In this document: positions 8,837 to 15,872 of the stretch, in pieces
Layout: each line of letters starts with the position of its first letter
Numbering within the stretch: position 1 is the first letter of the stretch
The notes under the pieces: model-generated
Databases searched by the model: none
Told to the model about the DNA's origin: nothing
Seen by the model: only the letters and a program-made list of their open reading frames with translations
Translations under genes and position numbers: made by a program
Source: Metellina segmentata
Lineage: Eukaryota; Arthropoda; Arachnida; Araneae; Tetragnathidae
DNA: 64,000 nt
Direction of reading: 5' to 3'
Assembly (NCBI GenBank): GCA_947359465.1
Contig: CANAIC010000152.1
Span: forward strand, 1 to 64,000

Positions 8837-8865
8837 GGCCTCGCTCACACACACTCGCTTTCTTC

Positions 8866-9380
8866 CCAGGTGTGGGCTGCAACATGTGCAACAAATATTA
8901 AAAAAACTGCAGATTTTTCAAAATCGTATATTACGTACGATAGCGAAAGCCCCCTGGTTTGTTCGAAATGAAGTCATTTATTCGGATTTCGAAATTAAAC
9001 CCGTTGCTGAATTTATGAAGCACCTTTCGATTAAATTCTTTGAAAAACTTCCTCAAGTTACAAACGAAGCATTGAGGTCACTTCCACCTTATGACCCAAC
9101 TGTTAGAAGCTCGCAGAAAAGGCCTAGAGCCGTTCTGCATCAACAGTTTAATACTTATCCACAAAGGCCGAAACGCCGATGTGGAATGTTTCGTTTGGCT
9201 CTTGATGACTAAGACTTCATTTCCCCCCCATTTAAACCTCTCATTTGCATTTCCCAATCTCATGGGACGCGAGTGGACACCATTAAGCCTGGGTTAGGAC
9301 TTGATTGGACCCATAATTAGATCACAGTTAAATTCTGTCCATAAAATTCTCTCAGTAACCCCCCCCATCAAAGGGTTACC
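8866..9380 (+). mobile_element. 3' fragment of a jockey-like non-LTR retrotransposon
   Basis: An open frame to 9212 encodes about 110 residues typical of the extreme C-terminus of jockey-clade reverse-transcriptase ORF2: KKLQIFQNRILRTIAKAPW, then WFVRNEVIYSDF and a K/R-rich tail. The reverse-transcriptase and endonuclease domains are absent, so it is inactive. The following 9213-9380 (hydrophobic-free, ending near TCTCAGTAACC) is probably the element's 3' UTR. The region is less AT-biased than its neighbours. 5' truncation is the usual result of LINE insertion. The fragment most likely came from the host genome. The frame begins after a pyrimidine-rich TTCTTCCCAGG that resembles a splice acceptor. 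Confidence 0.7.
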
Positions 9381-9551
9381 CTTGTATTTTTCCTTCTACC
9401 CATTGCGTAACGTGGTCACCTGATCACCAACAACCAATGGGAAACTTCTCAGCGCGGTTAAGCTGCATGCACCGCCTCTTTATTTTTCTCTGGCTGATGA
9501 AAGTCACATGACTTGAAGCCACTCCCACTTCCTTACTCCTGCATACCAACG
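9381..9551 (+). promoter_or_regulatory. Upstream region with CCAAT box
   Basis: Between the retrotransposon remnant and the small ORF at 9552. It contains CCAAT at 9434-9438 and a TTTATTTTT near 9480, with GC-richer DNA between. It resembles the CCAAT-bearing promoters at 4.5 and 14.3 kb, but no clean TATA box is present. Confidence 0.35.
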
Positions 9552-9728
9552 ATGCTCGGAGCTCCACCCGTCATTCAGACGAAGGACTCCGAACCGCTTG
9601 GACTGCTCTCTGCTGTCAATCTGAGACAAGCTCCTGTCATCTACCGTCCACCGACCACCCCCCCTTATGAACTTTCTCGTTTCGATTATTTCTACTTTAG
9701 ATGTGGAGATAAGCGGCGTGCTCCCTAA
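9552..9728 (+). CDS. Small proline-rich ORF, uncertain
   Basis: 58 codons from ATG 9552, ending 36 bp before the next gene. The product is rich in Pro and Tyr with a basic C-terminus (CGDKRRAP). No homologue in the window. It could be an upstream ORF controlling the 9765 gene, a first exon, or a real short gene. Coding status is uncertain. Confidence 0.35.
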   Translation: MLGAPPVIQTKDSEPLGLLSAVNLRQAPVIYRPPTTPPYELSRFDYFYFRCGDKRRAP

Positions 9729-9764
9729 GTGACAGTCCACACTCGCTTTCATTCACACAGAATC

Positions 9765-10262
9765 ATGAGCAGCACAAAGACGCCCGTCAAGAAGATTCGG
9801 TACATTCCATACTCGGAATGGAATACCTACAAGCCCTCCTTCCGACCTCACCTGCCCAAGCATATGCAATCCGATGCAATCGCAGCAGCAGCAGCAGCAG
9901 CAGCACCTCAAGTGTACCACCACCGCATTCGTTTGGGGATTTTCTGCCATCACAATCATGGCTATACGCTATCGAATGGAATAACGTCCATTTGCCGAGA
10001 TGCCGTCCTCGTGACGTCGGACATGCTGTTGCGGGACACGCGGGAACTGGACATTGGCCGCGTGATTTGCACGGACGCTGCAAGTTTGAAACTGTTTCAA
10101 TCGAAAGCTTCCCCCTCCCTCCTGGCCTGGATGAAGGAAATTCCCAAAGAGTTGCGCTGTGGGATTTGTAAAAAACGCAACTGTCATCGTGCCAGGGTTG
10201 TGGAATGCGCACGAAAGTGTTTGAAAATGAAGTATATCGATAGGATTCCACATGCAGCATGA
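9765..10262 (+). CDS. Unknown protein, CHR family member 3
   Basis: 165 aa, ATG 9765. Residues 1-35 are basic; residues 39-46 are an alanine run encoded by GCA repeats, as in its two paralogues. The C-terminal part shares GYTLSNGITS, a LDIGRVICTDAAS strand and a terminal CGICKKRNCHRARVV zinc-like motif with the 3391-3996 and 4882-5589 proteins. It is the most diverged and shortest member. A TCATTC initiator-like sequence lies 15 bp upstream (near 9750) but without a TATA at the usual distance. Function unknown. Confidence 0.75.
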   Translation: MSSTKTPVKKIRYIPYSEWNTYKPSFRPHLPKHMQSDAIAAAAAAAAPQVYHHRIRLGIFCHHNHGYTLSNGITSICRDAVLVTSDMLLRDTRELDIGRVICTDAASLKLFQSKASPSLLAWMKEIPKELRCGICKKRNCHRARVVECARKCLKMKYIDRIPHAA

Positions 10263-10282
10263 TTTCAAGGCTGGTTTTTTTT

Positions 10283-10362
10283 CCTCTATAGGATTTCCTC
10301 ACCCCAGCGCCCTCTATAGGATTTCCTCACCCCAGCGCCCTCTATAGGAATAGCCTATAAAA
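10283..10362 (+). promoter_or_regulatory. 28-bp tandem repeats and TATA box of the RING gene
   Basis: Two full copies (10283-10310, 10311-10338) and a partial copy (10339-10350) of a 28-bp unit containing CTCTATAGGATTTCCTCACC, directly followed by TATAAAAG at 10356. The start codon at 10392 is 36 bp after the TATA start. Tandem upstream copies suggest a binding site for a transcription factor. Confidence 0.6.
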
Positions 10363-10391
10363 GCCAGCTACACTCGAGGCAGAGCAGCACA

Positions 10392-11000
10392 ATGATTCCA
10401 ACTGATGTCTATAGAGATCGCCAGATTGAAGCCTCGCGGCTTCGATCGTGGCGTAACCAGATGAATTTCACGGATTTTATGCTTCAGGCCAGCGTGGGTC
10501 TGCACCGAGCCCAACCCCCCGATGTGGTGCCGTTAGGAGTGAATTACCGACGGCTTCTCACCACCGTCTTGTTGGACATGTTTAGGGAAGCTCCCAACCA
10601 GCACCTTTTCGAAATTGTGAATTGGAAATACCTTAAATGTACCGTGGAGACCTATGAGGAATGTATGGAGAGGCGCAATGGATGTTCAATCAAAGTATAT
10701 TGGTACGACATCATTCTACCCAAAATCTACGAAGCGGCCGCCAGTGCATTCCATCAAACGGATGGCCGTTTGCGCATTTCTCTGGAGCAATGGGAGCATC
10801 TCGGCACTGTGATTCTGGAAGCGGTCTATGCCTACGACGGGGATGAGGATATGTTTGAGCAAGTACCCCCCTGCTCGATCTGCTTTGGATACATTTACGA
10901 ACTGTCGATCACGCCATGTGACCATCGCTTTCATAAACTGTGTTTGGAGAAGTGGACGAGGGAGCATGCCACCTGCCCCCTGTGCCGAACACCTTTGTAA
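10392..11000 (+). CDS. RING-H2 finger protein, probable E3 ubiquitin ligase
   Basis: 202 aa. The N-terminal 155 residues are not recognised (helical, with several Trp and aromatic residues). The C-terminal 45 residues form a RING-H2 finger: CSICFGYIYE, then C-D-H-R-F-H-K-L-C with the H-x2-H core, and CPLCRTPL at the very end, giving the C3H2C3 ligand order. RING-H2 proteins recruit E2 enzymes for ubiquitin transfer. The promoter is the repeat/TATA region just upstream. The 3' end uses an AATAAA inside a 25-bp element (11149-11173). Together with the IAP (20839) and tandem-RING protein (22069), the virus has at least three ubiquitin-ligase candidates. Confidence 0.85.
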   Translation: MIPTDVYRDRQIEASRLRSWRNQMNFTDFMLQASVGLHRAQPPDVVPLGVNYRRLLTTVLLDMFREAPNQHLFEIVNWKYLKCTVETYEECMERRNGCSIKVYWYDIILPKIYEAAASAFHQTDGRLRISLEQWEHLGTVILEAVYAYDGDEDMFEQVPPCSICFGYIYELSITPCDHRFHKLCLEKWTREHATCPLCRTPL

Positions 11001-11050
11001 ACAAAAAAAACACCAGTTGTGTGGGGGAATGTGTGTCCACCCCCACCCTC

Positions 11051-11096
11051 AAAAATGGGAGAGAGTCTGCCGGAGGGCAGGCTCTCTCCCATTTTT
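11051..11096 (+). terminator. Stem-loop after the RING gene
   Basis: Arms 11051-11065 and 11082-11096 pair perfectly; TGCC/GGCA extend the stem towards a GGAG loop. It begins 50 bp after the RING gene stop and ends in a T run. It could end transcription, shape the mRNA 3' end, or be a small-RNA precursor. Confidence 0.45.
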
Positions 11097-11148
11097 TTGG
11101 GTTGTTGCGAATGCCAAGGTTGGAGGAGGAAAAAAAATGTATTTGTGA

Positions 11149-11173
11149 AATAAATCTGCACAAAAATGGTGCA
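11149..11173 (+). terminator. Polyadenylation signal in shared 25-bp element
   Basis: AATAAA followed by 19 further bases identical to the minus-strand element at 3364-3340. It lies about 150 bp after the RING gene stop. Confidence 0.6.
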
Positions 11174-11289
11174 TGTTAAACACGGCTTTGTGTGTCTAAA
11201 TAATTTAGGAACATGTTAATCTACGCAAGGATGTTGAATATGGGGTGAGAATATATGTATAAGCATGGCTACAAAAATCGGATGAGGAA

Positions 11290-11322
11290 AAAACTTTTTT
11301 CAGGTCTCCTGAAAAAAGTTTT
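11290..11322. repeat. Perfect 15-bp inverted repeat
   Basis: AAAACTTTTTTCAGG at 11290-11304, loop TCT, exact complement at 11308-11322. It sits 60 bp upstream of the start codon at 11382, so it lies in the promoter or leader of that gene. Confidence 0.7.
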
Positions 11323-11381
11323 CGTGCCAAGAATGGGTGTTGTTTTTTTTTTTGCGATAGACATGGGTAATAAAGATAGAG

Positions 11382-11702
11382 ATGGAGTCCACTATCGAAC
11401 TCGTCGGTACTTTGAATACCGCACTTGTTTCGACCGCTTGCATGAATGGACATGTGGATCGAGTCCAGTTCTGTTTTGAAGTGATGGGGGGCAAGTGGCG
11501 GATGCGATTGGAAAATGTTCCAGTGACGGATCCGATGCAGTGTATTTTGAAAACGCTCGGAGAGGAAACGAGTCGAGGCTCCTGGCGGATCGATTGGGAT
11601 CAGGTTGACTGGACGAAAGTGATTCCTGGGTTGGGAGAAAAAACGGATCCACGCCAAACGTTTCCAGAATTTGATAGGTTGGAAGAAATGAAGATTCAGT
11701 AA
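11382..11702 (+). CDS. Small acidic protein, unknown
   Basis: 106 aa, ATG 11382 in a good context (AGAGATGG). The product contains a FCFEVMGGKWRMRLENVP segment (predicted strands), a DPMQCILKTLG helix and a Trp-rich WRIDWDQVDWTKVIPG segment. No signal peptide or membrane segment; no domain recognised and no paralogue in the window. AAATAAA directly follows the stop (11701 onward) and would serve as polyadenylation signal. The left arm of a 50-bp inverted repeat begins 20 bp after the stop. Confidence 0.6.
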   Translation: MESTIELVGTLNTALVSTACMNGHVDRVQFCFEVMGGKWRMRLENVPVTDPMQCILKTLGEETSRGSWRIDWDQVDWTKVIPGLGEKTDPRQTFPEFDRLEEMKIQ

Positions 11703-11722
11703 AATAAAAAAGTCAAACAAAA

Positions 11723-11772
11723 CAAAGGTCAACTAAAGTGTCATGCGTTGCAACTGTAGAATATCTTTCGTC
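11723..11772 (+). repeat. 50-bp inverted repeat, left arm
   Basis: Pairs with 12603-12652 in inverted orientation at 49 of 50 positions. Together the arms enclose two A/T tracts and the gene 11928-12392 (880 bp). A further partial, diverged copy (GTTGCAATTGTAGAACATTT) lies near 12680. Confidence 0.9.
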
Positions 11773-11797
11773 TCGATTCTAAAATGATTTTTAAATC

Positions 11798-11876
<79 letters not shown>

Positions 11877-11927
11877 CATTCTCGTCTTTATAAAACACTG
11901 GCAGCGAGTGCACCGGAAACAATAACC

Positions 11928-12392
11928 ATGGCGGATTACTGTCTCTCGTGTGACTGGAGTCTTTCGGGCAACAATCCCGAACGCTTCACGTTTGTGGACA
12001 CTCTCAACTGTGATGAGGTGGTCCAGATCAGCGTTGTACCTCAATGTATGATTGGATTTCATGTACCACCAATTTATTTGAATAGCTTCTTAGTGCATTA
12101 TTTCTATCGATACTGTTTGCCGACTCACGATGGCCATTTGGCCATTATCGGTACGAATGAGGGAAAAACCTATGACTTTTTGAGTCAACTTGGGTTCCAG
12201 GTGATTTGGGTCGAGCATCCACCCTTTGCGCTACTACCCTGTGAATTTAGAGCCTACAGGATGGCCTGCCAGATCAAAGAGAAAAGGATTTTGGACTCGG
12301 TGCTGGATTTCATTCGGGAAGAAGAAGAAGAAGAAGGAAAAGAGAAACAGATGTCATGGATCCGAGAAGGAAAACGGTTAAGGAGATATTGA
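11928..12392 (+). CDS. Unknown protein, DDW-TY family member 3
   Basis: 154 aa, ATG 11928 (AACCATGG), with TATAAAA at 11889. Diverged paralogue of the 4048 and 8061 genes: the C-terminal IIGTNEGKTYDFLSQLGF aligns with their DDW-TY segment, but the DDW triad is replaced. The C-terminal 35 residues add a glutamate run (EEEEEE) and basic residues. The gene sits alone inside a 50-bp inverted repeat (11723-11772 / 12603-12652) between two A/T tracts, as a cassette. Function unknown. Confidence 0.75.
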   Translation: MADYCLSCDWSLSGNNPERFTFVDTLNCDEVVQISVVPQCMIGFHVPPIYLNSFLVHYFYRYCLPTHDGHLAIIGTNEGKTYDFLSQLGFQVIWVEHPPFALLPCEFRAYRMACQIKEKRILDSVLDFIREEEEEEGKEKQMSWIREGKRLRRY

Positions 12393-12493
12393 AACAACTA
12401 TGGAAAATGAATGTAACTAACATATTTGTAAAATATTTTTTTTCAATGAGTTTAAAAAAAAATATCCCCACTCTAAAATGTTTGTTTAGTCTT

Positions 12494-12588
<95 letters not shown>

Positions 12589-12808
12589 GGTTTTAAAAAA
12601 GGGACGAAAGATATTCTACAGTTGCAACGCGTGACACTTTAGTTGACCTTTGTAAGATGTTTTGAAAAAATATATAATGTGTTGCAATTGTAGAACATTT
12701 TTTGAACCCAATGGTAGATATTTCGTGATGCACATTTAAATCAAAGTTGCTGTTGTTAAATTAGGCAAATAAAACACACGGTTCAGAACATGTATAAATT
12801 TTTTTTTA
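12393..12808. other. Gene-free region with A/T tract and inverted-repeat arm
   Basis: Holds the A/T tract 12499-12584, the right 50-bp inverted-repeat arm 12603-12652, and a third partial copy of it near 12675-12705. The minus-strand gene on the right ends at 12809, with AATAAT/AATAAA-like polyadenylation sequences on the minus strand near 12795-12812. Confidence 0.7.
12603..12652 (-). repeat. 50-bp inverted repeat, right arm
   Basis: Reverse complement of 11723-11772 with one mismatch (G at 12632 against A in the complement of the left arm). See the left arm for the enclosed cassette. Confidence 0.9.
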
Positions 12809-14056
12809 TTATTGTTTCAGAGTCAAGTCTAAAGCAGTTACAGGTTGGAAACCCAACAATTGCCTAGGACCACAGGCTCGCTTCGGCATTGTCAAATCCA
12901 ATGCAACAACATCAAGGCTCTGGGAGTCGTCCAAAGGGAGAAAATCCAATGGGGAAGGAAATGTTGGCTGTTGCTGGTTAAGTGACCTCATAGAGTATAT
13001 AATATGGCGCTCCTTAGGTGAAAATAGCAGTGGTGAATGCTCAAGATGGTCCAGTGGCGGATGGTCCATTGGTGGCTGCGCAAGATGGTCCAGTGGTGGC
13101 TGCGCAAGATGGTCCAGTGGTGGCTGCGCAAGATGGTCCAGTGGTGGCTGCTCAGGATGGTCCAGTGGTGGCTGCTCAGGATGGTCCAGTGGTGGCTGCG
13201 CAAGATGGTCCAGTGGTGGCTGCGCAAGATGGTCCAGTGGTGGCTGCTCAAGATGGTCCATTGGTGAATGCTCTTCAAAATAGGCCAAAAATTGATCATA
13301 CGCTTCCATCTCTTGGCCTTGATGTATGGGTTCTCCAAAGTATTCACTGGCCGTTTCTTCCGTCGATGGATGGGATATTTCATAGTCCGGTTGCGTTAAA
13401 TGGGTATGAGCTCTGAAATTCGTCTCACATGTATAGTGCGAGTCCACCACATCAAATGCAAAAATAGTTTTTTGCACTGATAGGATTAGATAGGTGGTGC
13501 CCGCTGGTATGATGTAGCATGTATTGGGTTGCAATACATATCGATTGTAGATTAGCTGGTTGTATGGATTCATACTCCTGTGGACGGGTTGTCGCACATG
13601 ATATTTGGGGCATTCGTATAAAAGCAGGGGCGCTGACGATAATTGAAATAAATGGGAATGATGGGCTGGCACCTGGCAAAAGCCAAAGGTGAATGATTTT
13701 TTGACGATAAAGAGATTGTCCACTTTGTAACATGTCCTAATATCTGTATTTTGCAGATTTCTTTCGGGATGATGTAATAATTTTTTACAAATTTTGTCCC
13801 ACAAGAGACTGGTGGGATTAAAAAAATTACAGTTTTTGGATTTAGATACTGCACGTTTGAAATTATCCAGTCTCTTGGGGTGTTTGACCCAGTCTTTATC
13901 GACAATATAATGGCAAATTCGATGCATTATGGGTTCTTGGTATACAATGAAAGCAGTGACTCGACCTGCCATTGCCAGTCCTTCAAAGGCTGCATTATGC
14001 TTGGGGAGCTCGAATTTTGCCACCTGGGCAGAGACGTGGGTCGGAAAGATATCCAT
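12809..14056 (-). CDS. Nonapeptide-repeat protein with C-terminal LDLT motifs
   Basis: 415 aa, ATG 14056, about 10 bases after a CACACC cap-like site and 41 bp from a TATAAAAG (14097, minus strand). Residues 1-250 are a globular part I do not recognise. Residues 263-340 are about eight tandem PPLDHLAQ(P)/PPLDHPEQ(P) units of nine residues, with DNA repeats of 27 bp (13040-13270). The C-terminal 30 residues contain two ALDLT motifs (one followed by MPKR), which resemble the PxDLS/T docking motif for the nuclear corepressor CtBP. If so, it may be a nuclear transcription modulator; this is a guess from short motifs. Confidence 0.7.
   Translation of the reverse strand: MDIFPTHVSAQVAKFELPKHNAAFEGLAMAGRVTAFIVYQEPIMHRICHYIVDKDWVKHPKRLDNFKRAVSKSKNCNFFNPTSLLWDKICKKLLHHPERNLQNTDIRTCYKVDNLFIVKKSFTFGFCQVPAHHSHLFQLSSAPLLLYECPKYHVRQPVHRSMNPYNQLIYNRYVLQPNTCYIIPAGTTYLILSVQKTIFAFDVVDSHYTCETNFRAHTHLTQPDYEISHPSTEETASEYFGEPIHQGQEMEAYDQFLAYFEEHSPMDHLEQPPLDHLAQPPLDHLAQPPLDHPEQPPLDHPEQPPLDHLAQPPLDHLAQPPLDHLAQPPMDHPPLDHLEHSPLLFSPKERHIIYSMRSLNQQQPTFPSPLDFLPLDDSQSLDVVALDLTMPKRACGPRQLLGFQPVTALDLTLKQ
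13040..13270 (-). repeat. 27-bp tandem repeat coding PPLDH nonapeptides
   Basis: About eight units of 27 bp, nearly identical (plus strand contains GATGGTCCAGTGGTGGCTGC), within the 12809-14056 gene. Open in several frames on both strands, which creates long spurious ORFs. Confidence 0.9.
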
Positions 14057-14366
14057 GCTGGTGTGTGAGATTTGCTCTCACTCCCCGCCCTTTTATACAC
14101 AAAGAGCGCGCCAATGGCCTTGTGGGTTTTCACGCCCAGGAAGGATACTAACCTTGGGGATTGGCGTGGAAACCTTGGGTTTTTTCCTTACTAATATCGC
14201 GTCATACTACTGAGATTACGCCAACCTTGGCGTCAGACAAATGCCAATGAGAGCACGCCTGGGGTTTTTACGTCAAACCAATGAGATGGAGTTTTCCGCC
14301 CACGTGATCCTGTCCGTAAAGCGTATATATACTGGGAAGCCAGTCGGGGAAAGCACACTGTTAATC
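14057..14366. promoter_or_regulatory. Divergent promoter region with TATA and CCAAT boxes
   Basis: 310 bp between divergent start codons. Minus-strand TATAAAA begins at 14097, for the 14056 gene, with a CTCACAC cap-like A at 14066 (31 bp). Plus-strand TATATATA begins at 14324, for the 14367 gene. CCAAT pentamers occur near 14106, 14250 and 14275, and the E-box CACGTG at 14301. Several CCTTGG/ttGGCGT repeats lie between 14150 and 14232. No A/T tract is present. All of this fits host-type Pol II promoters. Confidence 0.6.
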
Positions 14367-15704
14367 ATGTTCCTGCGACTGGGTTTGTGTGATGTTCGCA
14401 CTCCTCTGGGTGCCATGATTGGCCGGGATGGTCGAGTGTATTGGCGGCTCATCGACATTGGAATTTGTGTGGGGAAACGCGATCCCCATTCCTTTTCCAA
14501 GAACAAACGTTTTAGGCCCATGACAGTCGATGGGTGCCAGATTGTTTATGAGCAACACATCTCTGCGATACACGTGAATCGGATGCGATTTGTGTCAACA
14601 GCCCATGCGCGAGACATTATGCATTTCTATAACCCGGACATGGCCAAACGATTTGAAGATGCCTTAAAAAATGGCCATTGTCAGGTTCAGAGTTTTTGTG
14701 GCAACACGTTCAAGGATGCCCCGCTCCTGATGGTCACGCAAGAGGGCATGTACATTCCCCAATGGATCCAGGACTTTATACGCACCGTTCACCAACAATT
14801 GGGTCCCTCGAAAGTGGATGTCTTGTCTGGAATGGTGGATGATTCTGGGCAAGTAGAGGATGTCTTGTCTGGAATGGTGGATGATTCTGGGCAAGTAGAG
14901 GATTCATTTGGAATGGTGGATGATTCTGAGCAAGTGGAGAATTTATTTGGAATGGTGGATGATTCTGAGCAAGTGGAGAATTTATTTGGAATGGTGGATG
15001 ATTCTGAGCAAGTGGAGAATTTATTTGAAATGGTGGATGATTCTAAGCAAGTGGAGAATTTATTTGAAATGGTGGATGATTCTGAGCAAGTGGAGAATTT
15101 ATTTGAAATGGTGGATGAATTTGGGTGCGTGTTACAAATGGATGATTCTAAAGTGCAAGAATTACAGTCTGAAATTTTGAACTATGTCTTGCAACAGCTA
15201 TCATCGGCTATGGGAGTCCAGAAGAACCCGTCGTTGTCTGCAGGAATTCAAGTCCAGAAGAACCCGTCGTTGTCTGCAGGAATTCAAGTCCAGAAGAACC
15301 CGTCGTTGTCTGCAGGAATTCAAGTCCAGAAGAACCCGTCGTTGTCTGCAGGAATTCAAGTCCAGAAGAACCCGTCGTTGTCTGCAGGAATTCAAGTCCA
15401 GAAGAACCCGTCGTTGTCTGCAGGAATTCAAGTGCAGCAGGACCCGTCGTTGTCCACCACAATGATGGAAGTCCAGAAGAACCCGTCGTTGTCTGCAGGA
15501 ATTCAAGTGCAGCAGGACCCGTCGTTGTCTGCAGGAATTCAAGTGCAGCAGGACCCGTCGTTGTCTGCAGGAATTCAAGTGCAGCAGGACCCGTCGTTGT
15601 CCACCACAATGATGGGAGTCCAGAAGAACCCGTTGAAGCACATAATAATCAAAATGAAAATGGAGCAGGTGCCCGATGTAATTTCATTGGTAATCAATAA
15701 ATAA
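14367..15704 (+). CDS. Protein with two different tandem repeat arrays
   Basis: 445 aa; ATG 14367 is the first after the TATA at 14324 (an upstream in-frame ATG at 14241 lies before the promoter). Residues 1-155 are a globular domain (with GRDGRVYWRLIDIGICVG) that might be a Bro-N-like fold, though I am not confident. Residues 155-255 are about eight units of 13-14 residues with MVDDSEQVENLF, acidic. Residues 285-425 are about eleven units of 12 residues with VQKNPSLSAGIQ or VQQDPSLS variants. A basic KHIIIKMKMEQ tail follows. Repeats are nearly identical in DNA, so copy number probably varies between isolates. Followed by an AATAAATAA and an A/T tract. Confidence 0.75.
   Translation: MFLRLGLCDVRTPLGAMIGRDGRVYWRLIDIGICVGKRDPHSFSKNKRFRPMTVDGCQIVYEQHISAIHVNRMRFVSTAHARDIMHFYNPDMAKRFEDALKNGHCQVQSFCGNTFKDAPLLMVTQEGMYIPQWIQDFIRTVHQQLGPSKVDVLSGMVDDSGQVEDVLSGMVDDSGQVEDSFGMVDDSEQVENLFGMVDDSEQVENLFGMVDDSEQVENLFEMVDDSKQVENLFEMVDDSEQVENLFEMVDEFGCVLQMDDSKVQELQSEILNYVLQQLSSAMGVQKNPSLSAGIQVQKNPSLSAGIQVQKNPSLSAGIQVQKNPSLSAGIQVQKNPSLSAGIQVQKNPSLSAGIQVQQDPSLSTTMMEVQKNPSLSAGIQVQQDPSLSAGIQVQQDPSLSAGIQVQQDPSLSTTMMGVQKNPLKHIIIKMKMEQVPDVISLVINK
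14815..15120 (+). repeat. 39-42 bp tandem repeat (MVDDSEQVEN units)
   Basis: Eight in-frame units within the 14367-15704 gene, core GGATGATTCTGAGCAAGTGG; the first two units are longer (42 bp) and carry VLSG. Confidence 0.9.
15219..15635 (+). repeat. 36-39 bp tandem repeat (VQKNPSLSAGIQ units)
   Basis: Eleven in-frame units within the 14367-15704 gene, core AACCCGTCGTTGTCTGCAGG. Two unit types (QKNP and QQDP), and two copies of a variant ending in STTMM, show that blocks of units have been duplicated together. Confidence 0.9.
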
Positions 15705-15734
15705 ATAATTTGATTTTAAGGATTGAATGCGTAT

Positions 15735-15805
<71 letters not shown>

Positions 15806-15812
15806 CCTTCCC

Positions 15813-15846
15813 TATAAATTCAAACGCATCAATTGGGATGTCATAT
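15813..15846 (+). promoter_or_regulatory. TATA box and TCATAT initiator
   Basis: CTTCCC-TATAAA with the TATA start at 15813 right after an A/T tract, and TCATATT with A at 15843, 30 bp downstream. It serves the gene with ATG 15873. Confidence 0.55.
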
Positions 15847-15872
15847 TGCTGCATTTACAATTTGGAAAAATA

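Larger units (their letters stand above)
11001..11381. other. Intergenic region with two strong hairpins and a shared 3' element
   Basis: Contains a long stem-loop at 11051-11096 (15-bp outer stem AAAAATGGGAGAGAG and its complement, plus inner TGCC/GGCA pairs), the 25-bp AATAAA-bearing element 11149-11173 identical to 3340-3364 on the other strand, and a perfect 15-bp stem with a 3-base loop at 11290-11322. No further gene seen. Confidence 0.7.

Noticed and set aside
8805..8865. Upstream part of the retrotransposon-derived frame as a gene start
   Set aside because: This stretch contains the CRE and TATA sites, so it is promoter DNA; similarity to reverse transcriptase begins only after about 8870.
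13018..13416. 132-codon plus-strand ORF with DGPVVAAQ repeats
   Set aside because: It is the antisense of the 27-bp repeats in the 12809-14056 gene; the minus-strand gene has a promoter and conserved ends.
14241..14366. Longer start of the 14367 gene at ATG 14241
   Set aside because: The TATA box at 14324 lies downstream of it, so the message would not include it.
15184..15641. Arg-rich repeat ORFs in other frames of the 15.2-15.6 kb repeat
   Set aside because: Repeats of 36 bp without stops are open in several frames; only the frame continuous with the upstream domain is supported.
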